NCBI GenBank assembly: GCA_963514095.1
Contig: OY741267.1
Coordinates: 9,145,454-9,209,453, forward strand
Reading direction: 5' to 3'
From: Eutrigla gurnardus
Taxonomy: Eukaryota > Chordata > Actinopteri > Perciformes > Triglidae
Length of the DNA stretch: 64,000 bases
Every line of letters begins with the position of its first letter. Within the stretch, counting starts at the first letter, position 1. Position numbers and translations under genes: made by a program. This document shows, one piece after another, positions 24,064-53,590 of the stretch. Under the pieces are notes generated by a model. It was given only the letters and a program-made list of their open reading frames with translations. It ran no database searches and was not told where the DNA came from.

Positions 24064-26030
24064 CCAACATCTGTCTGCTGGTAAAGATGACAAAGACCAT
24101 CAGGAGAAAACAAAAGTCCTCAAAACAACAAAGAAGCTTCAGGTTTCACTGGTGAGAGTGAACCTGGAGGCAACGTTTCCCACAGTGACACAACTGTGAA
24201 AACCAGACGTCTCTGAACACAACATGAAACGTGATAACTCACGTTTTCACTTCAGAAGAAGGATGAAAACAACTCTGAAACCATTAGTATGAATAAATAA
24301 AATGCAAACTGATGATCTGATTTTCTCTCTCCGCTGTGTCAAATTACACAGAAATAAAACTAAATAACCCACAAAACAATTATTATCATACTTCTATAAC
24401 GTTGGAGGACACACAAGAGACAGATTTAAAAAATGAAGATTATAATCTCTGAAGCAGATATATCCTGACTTTTATTCTGCATTCATGTGGTTGCATAATA
24501 ATCGCCAAAATGAGCTTCCCACTGGGAAAATTCAGTTGGAGTAGCACAAAATGTTGGTACACAACATCAAAATGTCAAGTTGACGTCAAATTATGCAGAA
24601 AAATGGCAGACAAAATTAAATGCTGGGTTGATGTTAATGAACTTTATAATAATTCACATTTTTTTTGCTCACGTGTAATTTATAATTGTATTATAGAGTG
24701 TTCAAACAAATCACAAAGCTTGTATGGAATCACGGCTGGATTACATACAAAGTCAATGCAAAAACGTGAATTTGTGCCGGGCAATGCAAAGCGAATATGC
24801 AGAGCTTGAGTTGAAATACATTTGATGCTGTGCCGTGGAAGCCCAGAAGATGATCTAGATCTAGATTGGTTAGAGACGTTATTTATTAATGATAATGATA
24901 TGATTGATAAAAAGTCAGTGAACCTATATTTTAGTGATTTTAGGCAATATCCTACTACAGTAACACATCTGGGACAAAATCATGAATATAAAGCTGCAAT
25001 CAATGCATTGTTTCAACACTCCATATTTCCACTTAAAGCACATTAACACACTGAAGGCAGAAGAATGACTTCCCCACTCTGGAAACGGGACCATCAGGAG
25101 CATCCTGGATGCACCGTTAATCACTAGTAACCCTGAAGACACAGATCCTACAATTCAGCAGCATATCACACCAGAGCCACCCTGCAAACAGGCACCTCTT
25201 TGTAACGCAGACAGTATGTTGGACACTTTTCAGTCACTGTTTTCAGTCGGACTAAACTGATCTCCATGTATAAAATCTGCGTACTGCTCCTTTAATTTTT
25301 GTATTTGAAATGCAGCTCAGCAGTCTGGTTAAACCAGCAACCCACAAGGTCACACGTTTGACTTTGGATGCTGCGTCAGCTGAGGAAATGAATAGTGAAT
25401 TTTGTTGCTTGTCAGTTTCACTCCGCTGCAGATCTGAGGTCAGATTTTCTCGTTTCCTGTCTGACATGATGAAGTCTTGTGACGAGACACTAAGTAATTT
25501 TAGTTTCAATCAGCCGCCGTGTCTCTTCTGTCACTGAGAGACTCATTTAAAGATATGGATTGTAAAATTAATATTTTCTTTCTATAAGTCTGAAAGAAGA
25601 CTTTGTCCACAGCATTAAAAACAAAGTTTTTGCCTGTAGTGTTTCACCTCAAAGTAGTAAAAGTAAATGTACTGGTTTGAACTGGTATTACACATTTATA
25701 TTTTAAAATATATCATATATAATATTGAATAATACATATTATGCAGAACTCACTTTATAAGTTACAGCTGTACAATCTATTGTAGTTTTAGTCCGGGGGT
25801 TCTTAGGTATCAGGTCCCTCCAAGGATCCAGATGATTAATGGGAGAGAAGAAAAGGAAACAACTAAGTTCTGATACTATTGGATCACTTGAAGAGTTATT
25901 GAATATTATATATAAGAAATTATTATTATATATTATATGATATATTTATTATATATAAGAAACCATCAAAAGTGAAAAAAGAAAAGAAATGTGACACATT
26001 CTGCTGCCGCATCCTTCAGAGGCTGTATTT
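23420..26030. other. Unassigned AT-rich sequence
   Basis: Holds a (CA)n run (24018-24060). Open frames at 24510-24809 and 24822-25046 have no recognisable family. No splice-supported exon. Confidence 0.35.
24018..24060. repeat. (CA)n microsatellite
   Basis: About 21 CA units. Confidence 0.95.
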
Positions 26031-26036
26031 GAAGAC

Positions 26037-26115
26037 CAAATTCTGTGTGGAGTTTGCATGTTCTCCCCGTGTAAGTGTGGGATAAGCGGTAGACGATGGA
26101 TGGATGGATGGATAC
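26037..26115 (+). repeat. SINE fragment with internal deletion
   Basis: TGTGGAGTTTGCATGTTCTC and CCCGTGTAAG join directly to GATAAGCGGTAGACGATGGA and a GGAT run. The middle of the SINE seen at 52671 is missing. Confidence 0.75.
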
Positions 26116-26439
26116 ACTGAGACAAGGCTGTCCCATTCCAAAGACTCCCTCAAATGCTACCCACGGATTTGGTGGATCCAGCTGATGGATCCTTCACAGC
26201 CTGTCAACCTCCGGTTCTGAAAAGTGAAGCCAAATCTGAAGTGCCTTTAATTGTCATTCTCCTTACTGGCCATCAGGGGGTGACTTCTGGTTGTACAAAG
26301 AAGTCTAATTAAATGGCAAGCAATGGAAAAATGACCATACTTCTCTCTTGATTTATTATCTCAGTAAACATCGTAAACAGGAGTTTATGTCTCAATCTCT
26401 AGTTTCAAGTCTTCTTCAATCCAGCATGATGTTCATTTA

Positions 26440-26760
26440 GTACATGATGGTCCATTTAGAGTCCAATAGACATAAAGCAGGGGATACTTTAGGGCGGGGC
26501 TACCTGCTGATTGACAGGTCAATTGACCTTGAATTATGAAGCTAACTTTGTTCACAGCTTAACACCAGATCCAGATCCAGTAAGGTTGCTGCTCGGGTTA
26601 CGCTCTGCTGCTTTGTGTTCATGAGATCCACCCGTCGCTCCTCCACAGTCCAAATATGGTTACTTCCTTCACTGGTTGCAAAAATTCCAAGTTGGTGGCA
26701 AAATGTTGAACTCAAGGTTTCAAAATCAGCAGCTGTATGCAGCAGAATTCACTCTCTCAG
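26440..26760 (+). repeat. Repeat family A, copy 2
   Basis: Shares CATAAAGCAGGGGATACTTTAGGGCGGGGC, given here as CATAAAGCAGGGG and CTTTAGGGCGGGGC, then TTGACAGGTCAATT, GAATTATGAAGCTAACTTTG and ACCCGTCGCTCCTCCACAG with the copies at 4787 and 48865. Confidence 0.7.
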
Positions 26761-27578
26761 CTTGAAATATATCATGAAGCCCTCCATCATAAAATAAATA
26801 AATAAATAATCAAATATATTATCTGGCTCCATTTTAATCATATAACGTTACCTCTATGCTTTTTCTTGTCGGTGGTTGCTAGGCCACCGGAGCAGCAAAG
26901 GAACAGCTCGTGGCACAAACAGGAAATCCTCTGTAGATCATTTCCAGAGACCGCTCAGATCGACCTTCGCTGTCTTCAAAGGAGACGCCCAATGTAGACC
27001 ACAAAGGCTGCGTTCTCTGAAGGATGTGGCTACTGAATTTGGAAACAGTTTATGTGTTATATTGTCTTTTATTTAAAGCATAATCTTATTATGAAACGTA
27101 GCGTAGGCTAAGTTAGATAATGTTGTGAATGAAAAGGCACAATATGTCTCTCTGAATTGTAATGCAGCAGAAGTATAACGTAGCACAAAATGGAAATATC
27201 CACTACTTATCCAATACTTGAGTAGTAAATGGCCTACTAATGTGGTGTTACCCTTTAAGGATTTCTTATTTCTCTGCTTTGTTAAATTCATTTACATTGA
27301 AGTAATATCTCAAGTCTGTTTTGGAGCTCATCAGCACATCTGGATGTTTTAACCCACGTTACATCTGAATTAATGTCATCAAAAGGCCCAGTTTACGTTG
27401 ACCAGCTGAGTATCAGCTGAAGACACGTGGGGTCTCCTCTGCTGAGATAATCCATCCACCTGACAGGTGTGGCATATCCAGATGCTGATTAGACAGCATG
27501 ATAATTCACAGGTGTGCTTTAGGCTGGTCACAATAAAAGGCCACTCTAAAATGTGCACTTTTATCAGCACGATGCCAC

Positions 27579-27917
27579 ATGTGGCGTGTAATCGGCACGC
27601 TGACTGCAGGAACGTCCACCAGAGCTGTTGCCGGTGAATTCAATGTTCATTCCTCTACCATAAGCTTCTCCAAAGGCGTTTACCGGCCTCACAACCCCAG
27701 ACCACGTGTAACCACGCCAGCCCAGGACCTCCACATCCGGCATCTTCACCTGCAAGATCATCCAAGACCAGCCACGTGGACAACTGATGCAACAGTCGAT
27801 TTGCATAACCAAAGAATTTCTGCACAAACTGTCAGAAACCAGAAACTCATCTGCATGCCCGGGGTCCACATCACATCTGGACCTGACTGGACCTTTGTAT
27901 GCTCACAGATACCGTGA
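27579..27917 (+). pseudogene. Tc1-type transposase N-terminal remnant
   Basis: 113 codons still open. Recognisable Tc1 helix-turn-helix text: GTLTAGTSTRAVAGEFNVHS, RPHNPRPRVTTPAQDLHIRH and NQRISAQTVRNQK. Many expected Arg codons have become Gln, Trp or His, as CpG decay would cause. The catalytic DDE part is missing apart from the expanded segment downstream. Confidence 0.8.
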
Positions 27918-27945
27918 TGAGATCACTGATCCACCAGCATCAGCT

Positions 27946-28103
27946 CATGATGCGGCATGATGATGCATGATGATGCAGCATGATGATGCATGATGATGCA
28001 GCATGATGATGCATGATGATGCAGCATGATGATGCATGATGATGCAGCATGATGATGCATGATGCAGCATGATGATGCATGATGATGCAGCATGATGATG
28101 CAC
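27946..28103. repeat. 23-bp tandem expansion within the transposase relic
   Basis: Unit CATGATGATGCATGATGATG+CAG, about six copies, one shortened to 20 bp. It sits where this transposase family has CAGCATGATAATGCACG, the codons around its second catalytic Asp. Confidence 0.85.
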
Positions 28104-28627
28104 GCCTCCACGTTGGAACCGTACACCATTGGATGCTCTGGATCGGTCTTCCATTTCCTGCCGACAAATGCATGCTGGTATGGATGTAACAGGATATAAC
28201 TTTTTCTATGACTTCCTGTCAAATCTTTGAAGGCCTGTGGAAATTGTCCGACTGGACTGCAGCTTTTAGGCTCCGCCTCCTTCTGCTGCCTGCTCTCGTC
28301 TACTGTCCAAGCGAGGCGCAGTTCATCTCAAACTAACCTATTGTGACCAGCCTAAGGCACACCTGTGCAACCTTCATGCTGTTTAATTAGCATCTGGATA
28401 TGCCACACCTGTCAGGTGGATGGATTATCTCAGCAGAGGAGAAGTGCTCAGATTTAAACAAATTTGAGAACAAAATTTGAAAGAAAAGGGACTTTTGTGT
28501 ACGTAGAAAAAGTCTGAGACCTTTGATTTCAGCTCATGAAAAACTGAAGCAAAAACAAAAGTGTTGCGTTTATATTCTTGTTCAGTGTATGGTGATGTGT
28601 ATTAACAGTTTGGACAAGGTTGTCAGC

Positions 28628-29380
28628 ATCGTGGTGGTTTGTCCTCTGCCTGTCAGACGCTGCTCTGGGTCTGCAGCATCGTGGTAGTTTGTCCTCTGCC
28701 TGTCAGACGCTGCTCTGGGTCTGCAGCACGTGGTAGTTTGTCCTCTGCCTGTCAGACGCTGCTCTGGGTCTGCAGCATCGCGGTAGTTTGTCCTCTGCCT
28801 GCCAGACGCTGCTCTGGGTCTGCAGCATCGTGGTAGTTTGTCCTCTGCCTGCCAGACGCTGCTCTGGGTCTGCAGCATCGTGGTAGTTTGTCCTCTGCCT
28901 GCCAGACGCTGCTCTGGGTCTGCAGCATCGTGGTAGTTTGTCCTCTGCCTGCCAGACGCTGCTCTGGGTCTGCAGCATCGTGGTAGTTTGTCCTCTGCCT
29001 GCCAGACGCTGCTCTGGGTCTGCAGCATCGTGGTAGTTTGTCCTCTGCCTGTCAGACGCTGCTCTGGGTCTGCAGCATCGTGGTAGTTTGTCCTCTGCCT
29101 GCCAGACGCTGCTCTGGGTCTGCAGCATCGTGGTAGTTTGTCCTCTGCCTGTCAGACGCTGCTCTGGGTCTGCAGCATCGTGGTAGTTTGTCCTCTGCCT
29201 GTCAGACGCTGCTCTGGGTCTGCAGCATCGTGGTAGTTTGTCCTCTGCCTGCCAGACGCTGCTCTGGGTCTGCAGCATCGTGGTAGTTTGTCCTCTGCCT
29301 GCCAGACGCTGCTCTGGGTCTGCAGCGTCGTGGTAGTTTGTCCTCTGCCTGCCAGACGCTGCTCTGGGTCTGCAGCATCT
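28628..29380. repeat. 50-bp minisatellite, about 15 copies
   Basis: The unit contains GTGGTAGTTTGTCCTCTGCC, GCCAGACGCTGCTCTG and GGTCTGCAGCATC. Copies differ mainly at GTC/GCC, ATC/GTC and one 1-bp deletion. It begins about 40 bp after the Tc1 element's right end. Long open frames on both strands are by-products of near-perfect repetition. Confidence 0.97.
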
Positions 29381-29383
29381 TCG

Positions 29384-29828
29384 CAGTCAAACCTTTTATT
29401 AAAAAAACACTGCAACTGTTGCACATTCACCTCACTATGAGAATAGTTTTGATGCAAAATATTTTCGTGTTTTGCATTTTCGTGTTGTTCATTCTTCACG
29501 CCCTTCAAAGTCCTTAAGTCTGCCAGCATGAACCAGACCAGGACCCTGAAACTGCAGCTAAATGGAATTCAGCCCACATTCATTTAACCATTTTAAAGTT
29601 TTAGTCCCGAAAGCCTACAAACCACTCTAAACTACAAATATAGACAACTCCACTAAAACCATTTCATGCTGAATAAAAGGAACTACGACAGTTCATGAAT
29701 CATTACTCAACAGCCGTTCATTCCTCTTCAACAGCTCACTAATGCTGAAGATTTAAGGCTAATTCCGTCGGTCACGTAACCCTTAACACATTTGTCCCCT
29801 TCTCCTTCCTCAACAAAACAAAAAAAAG
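29384..29828. other. Unassigned
   Basis: AT-rich with no element or gene. Confidence 0.4.
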
Positions 29829-30498
29829 ATGGCTGCTGAGTTATTTATAGCAGAGAGCAGAGACTGCAACCTAAAATCTGCAGAGGGAGGGGAGGACGGG
29901 GGAGGAAGGGAGGGAGGAGGGTGTTGGACTCCATTGTGTCAGCCACACAAAGCGAGCTGCCGTCCCTCCATGTTGCGAGAGGCTGCTGTTCTTCTCCATA
30001 AGAAAGAGGAAGGAGGGGGCGGGGGAGGGCGGGCACACATTTAAATCTCCGAGGGGTGGAGGGGAGGAGATGGTACGGAGGTGAATATTCATAGCAGGGT
30101 TTTTTTTCTTTTTAAAGAGGGGGCTGGGAGACGGAGGCAACGCTGGATTGGCTGGCGGCCCACGCCCCCTCACACACCTCACACCAAAGCCGGCCAATCA
30201 GGAGCTTCTGCACCGTTTGAAAGATGCCAGAAAGAAGAAGAAGTTGGGGGAGGAGGGGAAAAAAAGAGGAGTCAGAGATGATGAATGTGCTGCTGGTGTC
30301 GATCTGCAGCGACTGCAGTTTGTAAAAAGACAATCTCTTAATTATTTCCATGCAGGAAAGCTGCAGCGCTGCTGGTTCACGACACCGCGGTCGGGTTCAA
30401 GCATGGCCGACATGTTTTCTGCTACACTGGAGAACTGTTTAGTCAAATAGGTGGCTTTCACTTCCCTGCTGGTCATAATATGCCTTATTTTCTACACA

Positions 30499-30554
<56 letters not shown>

Positions 30555-31215
30555 ATGACATGTAACGTGTTTTCATTCTCATCAATTAACATCAGTAAAT
30601 GATGATTCGTGTAGCAGCAGAAAGAAGAACATCTCTTTATTTGACTTTAACATGTAAAGCCCTCGTGAGGTGATGAACAACGCATACATAATATAAATAC
30701 CAGTCACGACTTGTCATTTAAAAACATGGTTACAAATGAGCCGCGATGAGAGCCCTGCGCAGGAATCAGTATGTATGCGGAGACGCCGCAGAAGACCTGA
30801 CTGTCTGTCCTCCCCGTCGTGTCCTGCAGCTCTCCTTCAGCTTCCTGCAGGAGCTGATGACGCAGCAGCGGCAGTGAAATGCCGCCTGTTTGTGGTGACC
30901 TCCTTTTTTTCCTCTTTGCTCGAGCGCCTTTTAATCTTCCACCGGCTCCTGCTCGATCTGCAGTGCATTATTGCAAATTCGCTATTAAGAGTGAGGAGAG
31001 GACGGAGGAGGAGGGGGGAGGGGGGTGTAAGGAGGAGAGGGGCTGCAGCTTTGCTAAGAAGGAGATCACACACACATGCTAACACATGCTCACGACTCCA
31101 CCTCCCCTCCCCTCCGCCTCCACCCGCCCGTCCAGTTTCCACGGTGCAAAAACAAGGACGGATTACTGTTCATCTGCTCCATCGCCATGGAAACACTGAC
31201 CTCACACTGTGGTGA
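29829..31215. promoter_or_regulatory. GC-rich promoter-like block without an assigned gene
   Basis: Contains a GC box (GGGGGCGGGGG, 30015-30025), CCACGCCCCCTC, two facing CCAAT boxes (GGATTGGCTGG near 30144 and GGCCAATCAGG near 30192), many CpGs at 30735-31180 and a TGATGACGCAG CRE/AP-1-type word near 30856. An (AT)n run splits it. It resembles a CpG-island promoter. The open frames here do not resemble known proteins, so the transcript it serves is unknown. Confidence 0.35.
30499..30552. repeat. (AT)n microsatellite
   Basis: About 27 AT units. Confidence 0.95.
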
Positions 31216-31726
31216 CCGGCAATATGGGCAGTCGCCATGGCGATGTGGTTGCCGGTGCTGTGCTGTGCCAGGCAGGGAGGGATGGAGGGTGGGAAGGTTG
31301 TGTGCCTGCAGCTCTCTGCAGTCTACATAAAAACACTGCTCTGCTCGGACCAGCAGGGGGCACTCGGTAGGAAACTCGTGCAGAAACGATCACAGCCAAT
31401 GGGGAGAGTCTGAACACATGACCGTTTTCTGACTAACACAACCTTCACGTCATTCTGGCTGTCGCAACTTGGACACAGCAGGTCACACAAGCTTTGGATC
31501 CGAGTCTGGATTAGACAAAAACACTCACTATGTAGTGAGGTCGCCATGTTGTGCTGTCTAAATGTATAGTGAGAATGACTTTACCCTCTAGTAACAGTTC
31601 ACAGTAGGTCGGGTTCAGTAGGACACGATGAGGTCACATTCTGCAAAAAGACGTCCTGTGGTATGGAGAAAAAAATGAACCGACCTCTCACTTGAGTTAT
31701 TATCTCAGTAAACATTGTAAACATGT

Positions 31727-31895
31727 CCTCTACATAGTCCTCTACATGGTCCTCTAATAATCCTCATAGTCCTCTATGCAGTCCTCTACATAGTCCTCTA
31801 CGTGGTCCTCTACATAGTCCTCTCTGTAGTCCTCTATATAGAGCTCTACATAGTCCTCTACATAGTCCTCTCTGTAGTCCTCTATATAGTACTCA
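31727..31895. repeat. 12-bp tandem repeat (TAGTCCTCTACA)
   Basis: About 13 imperfect units. The minus strand reads as a (VEDY)-type acidic repeat, which is an artefact. Confidence 0.9.
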
Positions 31896-32459
31896 CCACA
31901 AATATATAATATATAAATAATGTATTTTGCACTAAAATCTGGGTACGTTAAGTCATTAAACGGTAAGTAATTTAAAAAAAGGCAATAACATGGTGCTTGT
32001 TGAGGCAATAATCTTCACGGCGATAGTTCTAGTACACGATGTACACAACCATGAAGTCATCTGTAGACCAGACCGTCTCATTTCAGAGACCGCTCTGTTT
32101 GACCTTTGTGGTCTTCAGCAGATGGGTCCTGAAGGACGCGTCCTCTGAAGGTCTTTATGTAATGAGCAGCCATGGATGCATCCGGCTGAAACCAGTTACC
32201 ACGGTGACTCGATAAACTGATACCTGGAGATCTGAAACGGTCCCGTTTGAATTCTGTAATACTGCAATTAAGTCTTCTCAAAAGGGATTCAATGAAATAA
32301 ACTAAAACATGATGCTTATATCTAAAGTTTCAAGATCCCAATCATTCCCAGGTCATTGCCATCACAGCTGATAATAAGAGGGCTGGGGGTTAAAGGTCAC
32401 AGCACCCTGACAAGATCCTTGACCCCCCACTGAGTCTCCTTTTGAGCCCCCAACGGGAT

Positions 32460-32760
32460 CAGGATCCGTGTCCTCTCGGAGCTCGGCAGAGAGGTGCCCT
32501 GTTGAATCTGGGCTCTGCTCGTTAATTTGCAGATGGATTGAGCTAATTAACCTATTTCTCTTTTCTCTGCAGGTCCGCGGGGACGATGGAGGGGTGAACG
32601 GCGTGCCACTTCTGTGCGGCAGCTTCCTGCTCCCTTTTTTTTGTTTGGCAGCTCCTGAATTATTTGTGCTCGACACTTAAAATGAGCCGAGCGTATATCA
32701 GACGGCAGTTTTCTCCGTCAGAATAAAAACTGCAGGCTGGAGACTCTAATCTCTCATCTC
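32460..32760. promoter_or_regulatory. Candidate conserved non-coding element
   Basis: Non-repetitive, moderately GC-rich sequence in an AT-rich setting. It has clustered TAAT/ATTA homeodomain-type words (TCGTTAATTTGCAG, GAGCTAATTAACC) and no coding frame. The call is from texture only. Confidence 0.25.
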
Positions 32761-33749
32761 TGTGCTTATTTAAAGTATTTGAACCAGTGCATCTTTTAAT
32801 GTCTAAGGACCTTGTATTGTGGCTCTGGATTGGTGGGACTGGTTGCACGACTCGGTCTCTATGTTGAGGATTCGTATCCGACCGGCGGCCCTTTCTGCAA
32901 TGCCATCCCCATCTGTCTCTCCCCCGTCACTCTCACTCAATAAAAGGCAAAAATGTCCTAAAAACTAATAACAGGTTTAATGTTCCCTGCAGACCATCAG
33001 CTCACAGACTAACACTTTGTCACTTGCAGCCAGTTTGATTTAAATTAGCAGTGACTTCAGTAGAAAACACTGGATTTCTTCTAATTCACCCGTTTTTGGA
33101 CCGAAGCCTCGCTGTATTTTTACCTTTTTAAGCTCCACAAAGAAAACTTAACAGCTTAAGCAATTAATCCATTTAATTAAAGAAACGTGACATAACTGAT
33201 TGATGGCTAAAGTGTGTTTTCAACCAAACATGGTTATGAGTTTTCTGATAGTAAACAAAATATTTTTGGACAAAAACAAGATAATAATCATGAGCTCTGG
33301 AAACTTAGGACAGGCCTTTTCTTTTCAGTGCTGAAATTTACTAAACAGAACAAAGGAATGAAAAAAGTCACATTGTTTAAATAATCAAGTCATACATAAT
33401 GCAGAATTGCAGTATTATTAGCACTGTATTCTCACAATGTGTCACTTTACTCTCAAACTTTATTTTCCCCAAGTCTCATATCTTTGTTGTAGAGACACCA
33501 GTGATGTTCTCGACTGTTTAGGACTCCCCTGTGATGGTAAAAGTCTCATTTATCACATGTCATTCATGAGGCTGCTTTATTTGTGTCATATAGATGTCCT
33601 GCATTTGATATTTATTTTTAAAAAGTCATAGCAGAAAGTTAATACTCTGCACTTCCAGCTCGTTTATGTAACAGAGGAAGCTGGAGGGTCCCAAAGGAAC
33701 ATCTACATGCACACAAATAATCTACCAAGGTGTCAACAACCTGGTCTGC
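32760..33749. other. Intergenic, downstream of phb2
   Basis: AT-rich. 32880-32960 has CCATCTGTCTCTCCCCCGTCAC then AATAAAAGGCAAAAATGTCC, like the 3' end of a SINE. Nothing else. Confidence 0.35.
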
Positions 33750-34023
33750 AGACAAGAAAACGCCTTTTTATTCACAAATAAAACATTTGGGCAATGTACA
33801 GATGAATAAAACAAAACAAAGAAAATCTGACGGATCAAGACTTTTACCAGAGGAACCTTTCAAACTAAGTCCACGCTGGTGAAGGAGCTGCTGGGTGACA
33901 CGCTCCGCAGGTTCAAGTCTGCTGTGGCTCATTCACAGAGAAACCCGGTGGAGTCGGCAGCGGCCGAGAGGTGAGAAGCGAGCCAAGACGTTGTTTCTGT
34001 AGTAGGAATGACGAGACGTCCAC
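33750..34023 (-). other. phb2: phb2 3' untranslated region with poly(A) signal
   Basis: Reading on the minus strand from the TAA stop, a canonical AATAAA lies at 33772-33767, about 250 nt downstream. Cleavage is therefore expected near 33750. The end point is inferred. Confidence 0.6.
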
Positions 34024-51953
<17,930 letters not shown>

Positions 51954-52040
51954 GCTCGTCCTCTCCGTCTGCTAGTAAACCAAGCAAGGAAGCCTACCAA
52001 GGTCACGCGTGATGACGCACTTCCGTGCAAGCGGGGCAAC
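51954..52040 (-). promoter_or_regulatory. phb2: phb2 promoter / 5' UTR
   Basis: Just upstream of the phb2 ATG there is no TATA box. A cluster contains an ETS-type site (ACTTCCG on the plus strand, 52019-52025), a CRE-like TGACGCA (52013-52019) and the CpG-rich TCACGCGTGA (52003-52012). ETS and CRE sites are typical of genes for mitochondrial proteins. The start of transcription is not directly visible. Confidence 0.6.
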
Positions 52041-52670
52041 ATGGGATATGTAGGATATCACAAAGGTTACGTTGTTTGTTGGTGAATGAGTACAGTTGAT
52101 GACTTTTTGTTACATATCCAGTTGTGTGTGTATTTTTATTAAAACGGGGGAATGTGCCGAAGCGCCTTGTCTGTGTTGTATGTTTTAGGAATGGACTTTG
52201 AATCGGAAGATGAAGATAAACTGAACTACAAGTGAAAATGAAGATTTTTACAGCAAAAATAAACATTAAGGCAAATATGATGACTTTTTCATGAACAAAA
52301 TAAATGAAACATTCTTTCTCCTTCTGAGTTTAAGATGATTACATATAAAGTCAAATTGTGTTTCCCCCTAAATTATAAGACACAAGGTTCCGACATTTAA
52401 AGACATATTTAGCAAAATAAAGAGAATCTGTTTGAATGTATTTGATTAAAAAAAGCAAGATGAGGTTGTAAACTTGTAAATCTAACTGATTAAGATGTTT
52501 GTATCAATATTATGAGATTTTAAAATACATGTGTGACTTTTATTAAAGTTAAATTATATGACTATGACTAATTTCCCCCTGTGAAGCACTATACAAATAA
52601 AGTTATTATTTTAGTATTATCATTATCATTATGTGACCTTTAAAGTCATGGGATGAGTTTATTTCCATTT
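52040..52670. other. Intergenic, phb2-CYRI
   Basis: AT-rich sequence upstream of phb2. Short loose repeats with the words GACATTTAAAG and AAGTCA recur here and at 53040-53220. No gene. Confidence 0.4.
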
Positions 52671-53034
52671 GCTGCACGGTGGTGTAGTGGGTAGCACTGC
52701 CGCCTCACAGCGAGAGGGTCCTGGGTTCAATTCCCGGGTTGCTTCTGTGTGGAGTTTGCATGTTCTCCCCGTGTAAGCGTGGGTCCTCTCCGGGTTCTCC
52801 GGCTTCCTCCCACAGTCCAAAGACATGCAGGATGGGGATAGGTTCATTGATGACTCTAAATTGCCCGTAGGTGTGAATGTGAGCGTGAATGGTTGTTTGT
52901 CTCTACATGTCAGCCCTGCGATAGACTGGCGACCTGTCCAGGGTGTACCCTGCCTTCACCCAATGACGGCTAGGATCGGCTCCAGCTCCCCCGTGACCCT
53001 GAATACAGGATAAGCGGTAGACAATGGATGGATA
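52671..53034 (+). repeat. Full-length-looking tRNA-derived SINE
   Basis: The A box TGGTGTAGTGG (52680-52690) and B box GGTTCAATTCC (52724-52734) match the polymerase III consensus at the right spacing. The body contains TGTGGAGTTTGCATGTTCTC and CTTCCTCCCACAGTCCAAAG, and the end is GATAAGCGGTAGACAATGGA then a GGAT run. It lies between phb2 and the CYRI gene. Truncated copies occur at 8262, 26037 and 58341. Confidence 0.75.
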
Positions 53035-53039
53035 ATGAG

Positions 53040-53514
53040 ATACTAAATTCAATTCAAGATGATGAAATATGAAGTCAAAAAAGAGTTTTTGAGTCATGGA
53101 CAATTTAAAGGCAAAATTAAGACATTAAGACAATATTATGACATTTAAAGTCAAGGTAATTTAGAAAAAATAATGAAACATGACATTTAAATTGAAGATG
53201 ATTAAGTCATATTCTCATATTTTCTAAACAGGATTATGAGATTGGCCTACCCAGTCAAATTTCACCAGCTTTACTGAATAAATCATTATGATTATGGTGA
53301 TACATCTGGATTAACTATTTCATAATTTAGATTTTTGCCTTATTAAAAAAAACAATCATAATGTAAACTTTTTGAGCAAATAATTTGGATCAAAAAGTAG
53401 ACTTCCATACAGTTTTCAAAAATCGCTCGTTTCTCTCGGTTGCAGTTGCAGTGGAGCTCAGGTTGCCTCTGTCGGCCGACTGTGAGGTTACAGTTGCCGC
53501 TGCTGCTGTAGCGG
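53040..53514. other. Intergenic, upstream of the CYRI promoter
   Basis: AT-rich to about 53400, then increasingly GC-rich with GCTGCTGCTGTAG and several CpGs leading into the promoter. Confidence 0.4.
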
Positions 53515-53590
53515 CTCGCTGATTGGCTCAGATTTCAGTTCCTCCTGAGGAAATCACTCCTTTTATAGTTAACGGAGCGCCGAGCGGCTG
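53515..53590 (+). promoter_or_regulatory. cyrib-like: CYRI gene core promoter
   Basis: An inverted CCAAT box (ATTGG, 53522-53526) lies about 35 bp before a TATA-like TTTTATAG (53561-53568). Both are ahead of the GC-rich leader exon, in the spacing expected of a focused vertebrate promoter. Confidence 0.5.

Larger units (their letters stand above)
27433..28587 (+). mobile_element. Tc1/mariner relic with 103-bp subterminal inverted repeats
   Basis: 27433-27535 and 28340-28442 are inverted copies (CTCTGCTGAGATAATCCATC, GACAGGTGTGGCATATCC). The right end ...CTTGTTCAGTG is followed by TA at 28588. The left terminus is lost. Between the arms lie a transposase N-terminal remnant, a 23-bp tandem expansion and a segment shared with 15857-15960. 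Confidence 0.8.

Noticed and set aside
27923..28222. His/Met-rich minus-strand frames
   Set aside because: Produced by the 23-bp ATGATG expansion in the Tc1 relic.
28628..29380. CRISPR-like array
   Set aside because: Units are contiguous with no unique spacers, and the genome is a vertebrate's. The same applies to the 20-bp and 48-bp arrays.
28582..29529. Open frames on the minus strand of up to 191 codons with a QRLAGRGQTTT-type repeat
   Set aside because: By-product of the 50-bp minisatellite read in three rotating frames.
31754..32008. Acidic (VEDY)n frame on the minus strand
   Set aside because: 12-bp tandem repeat; no initiation or splice support.
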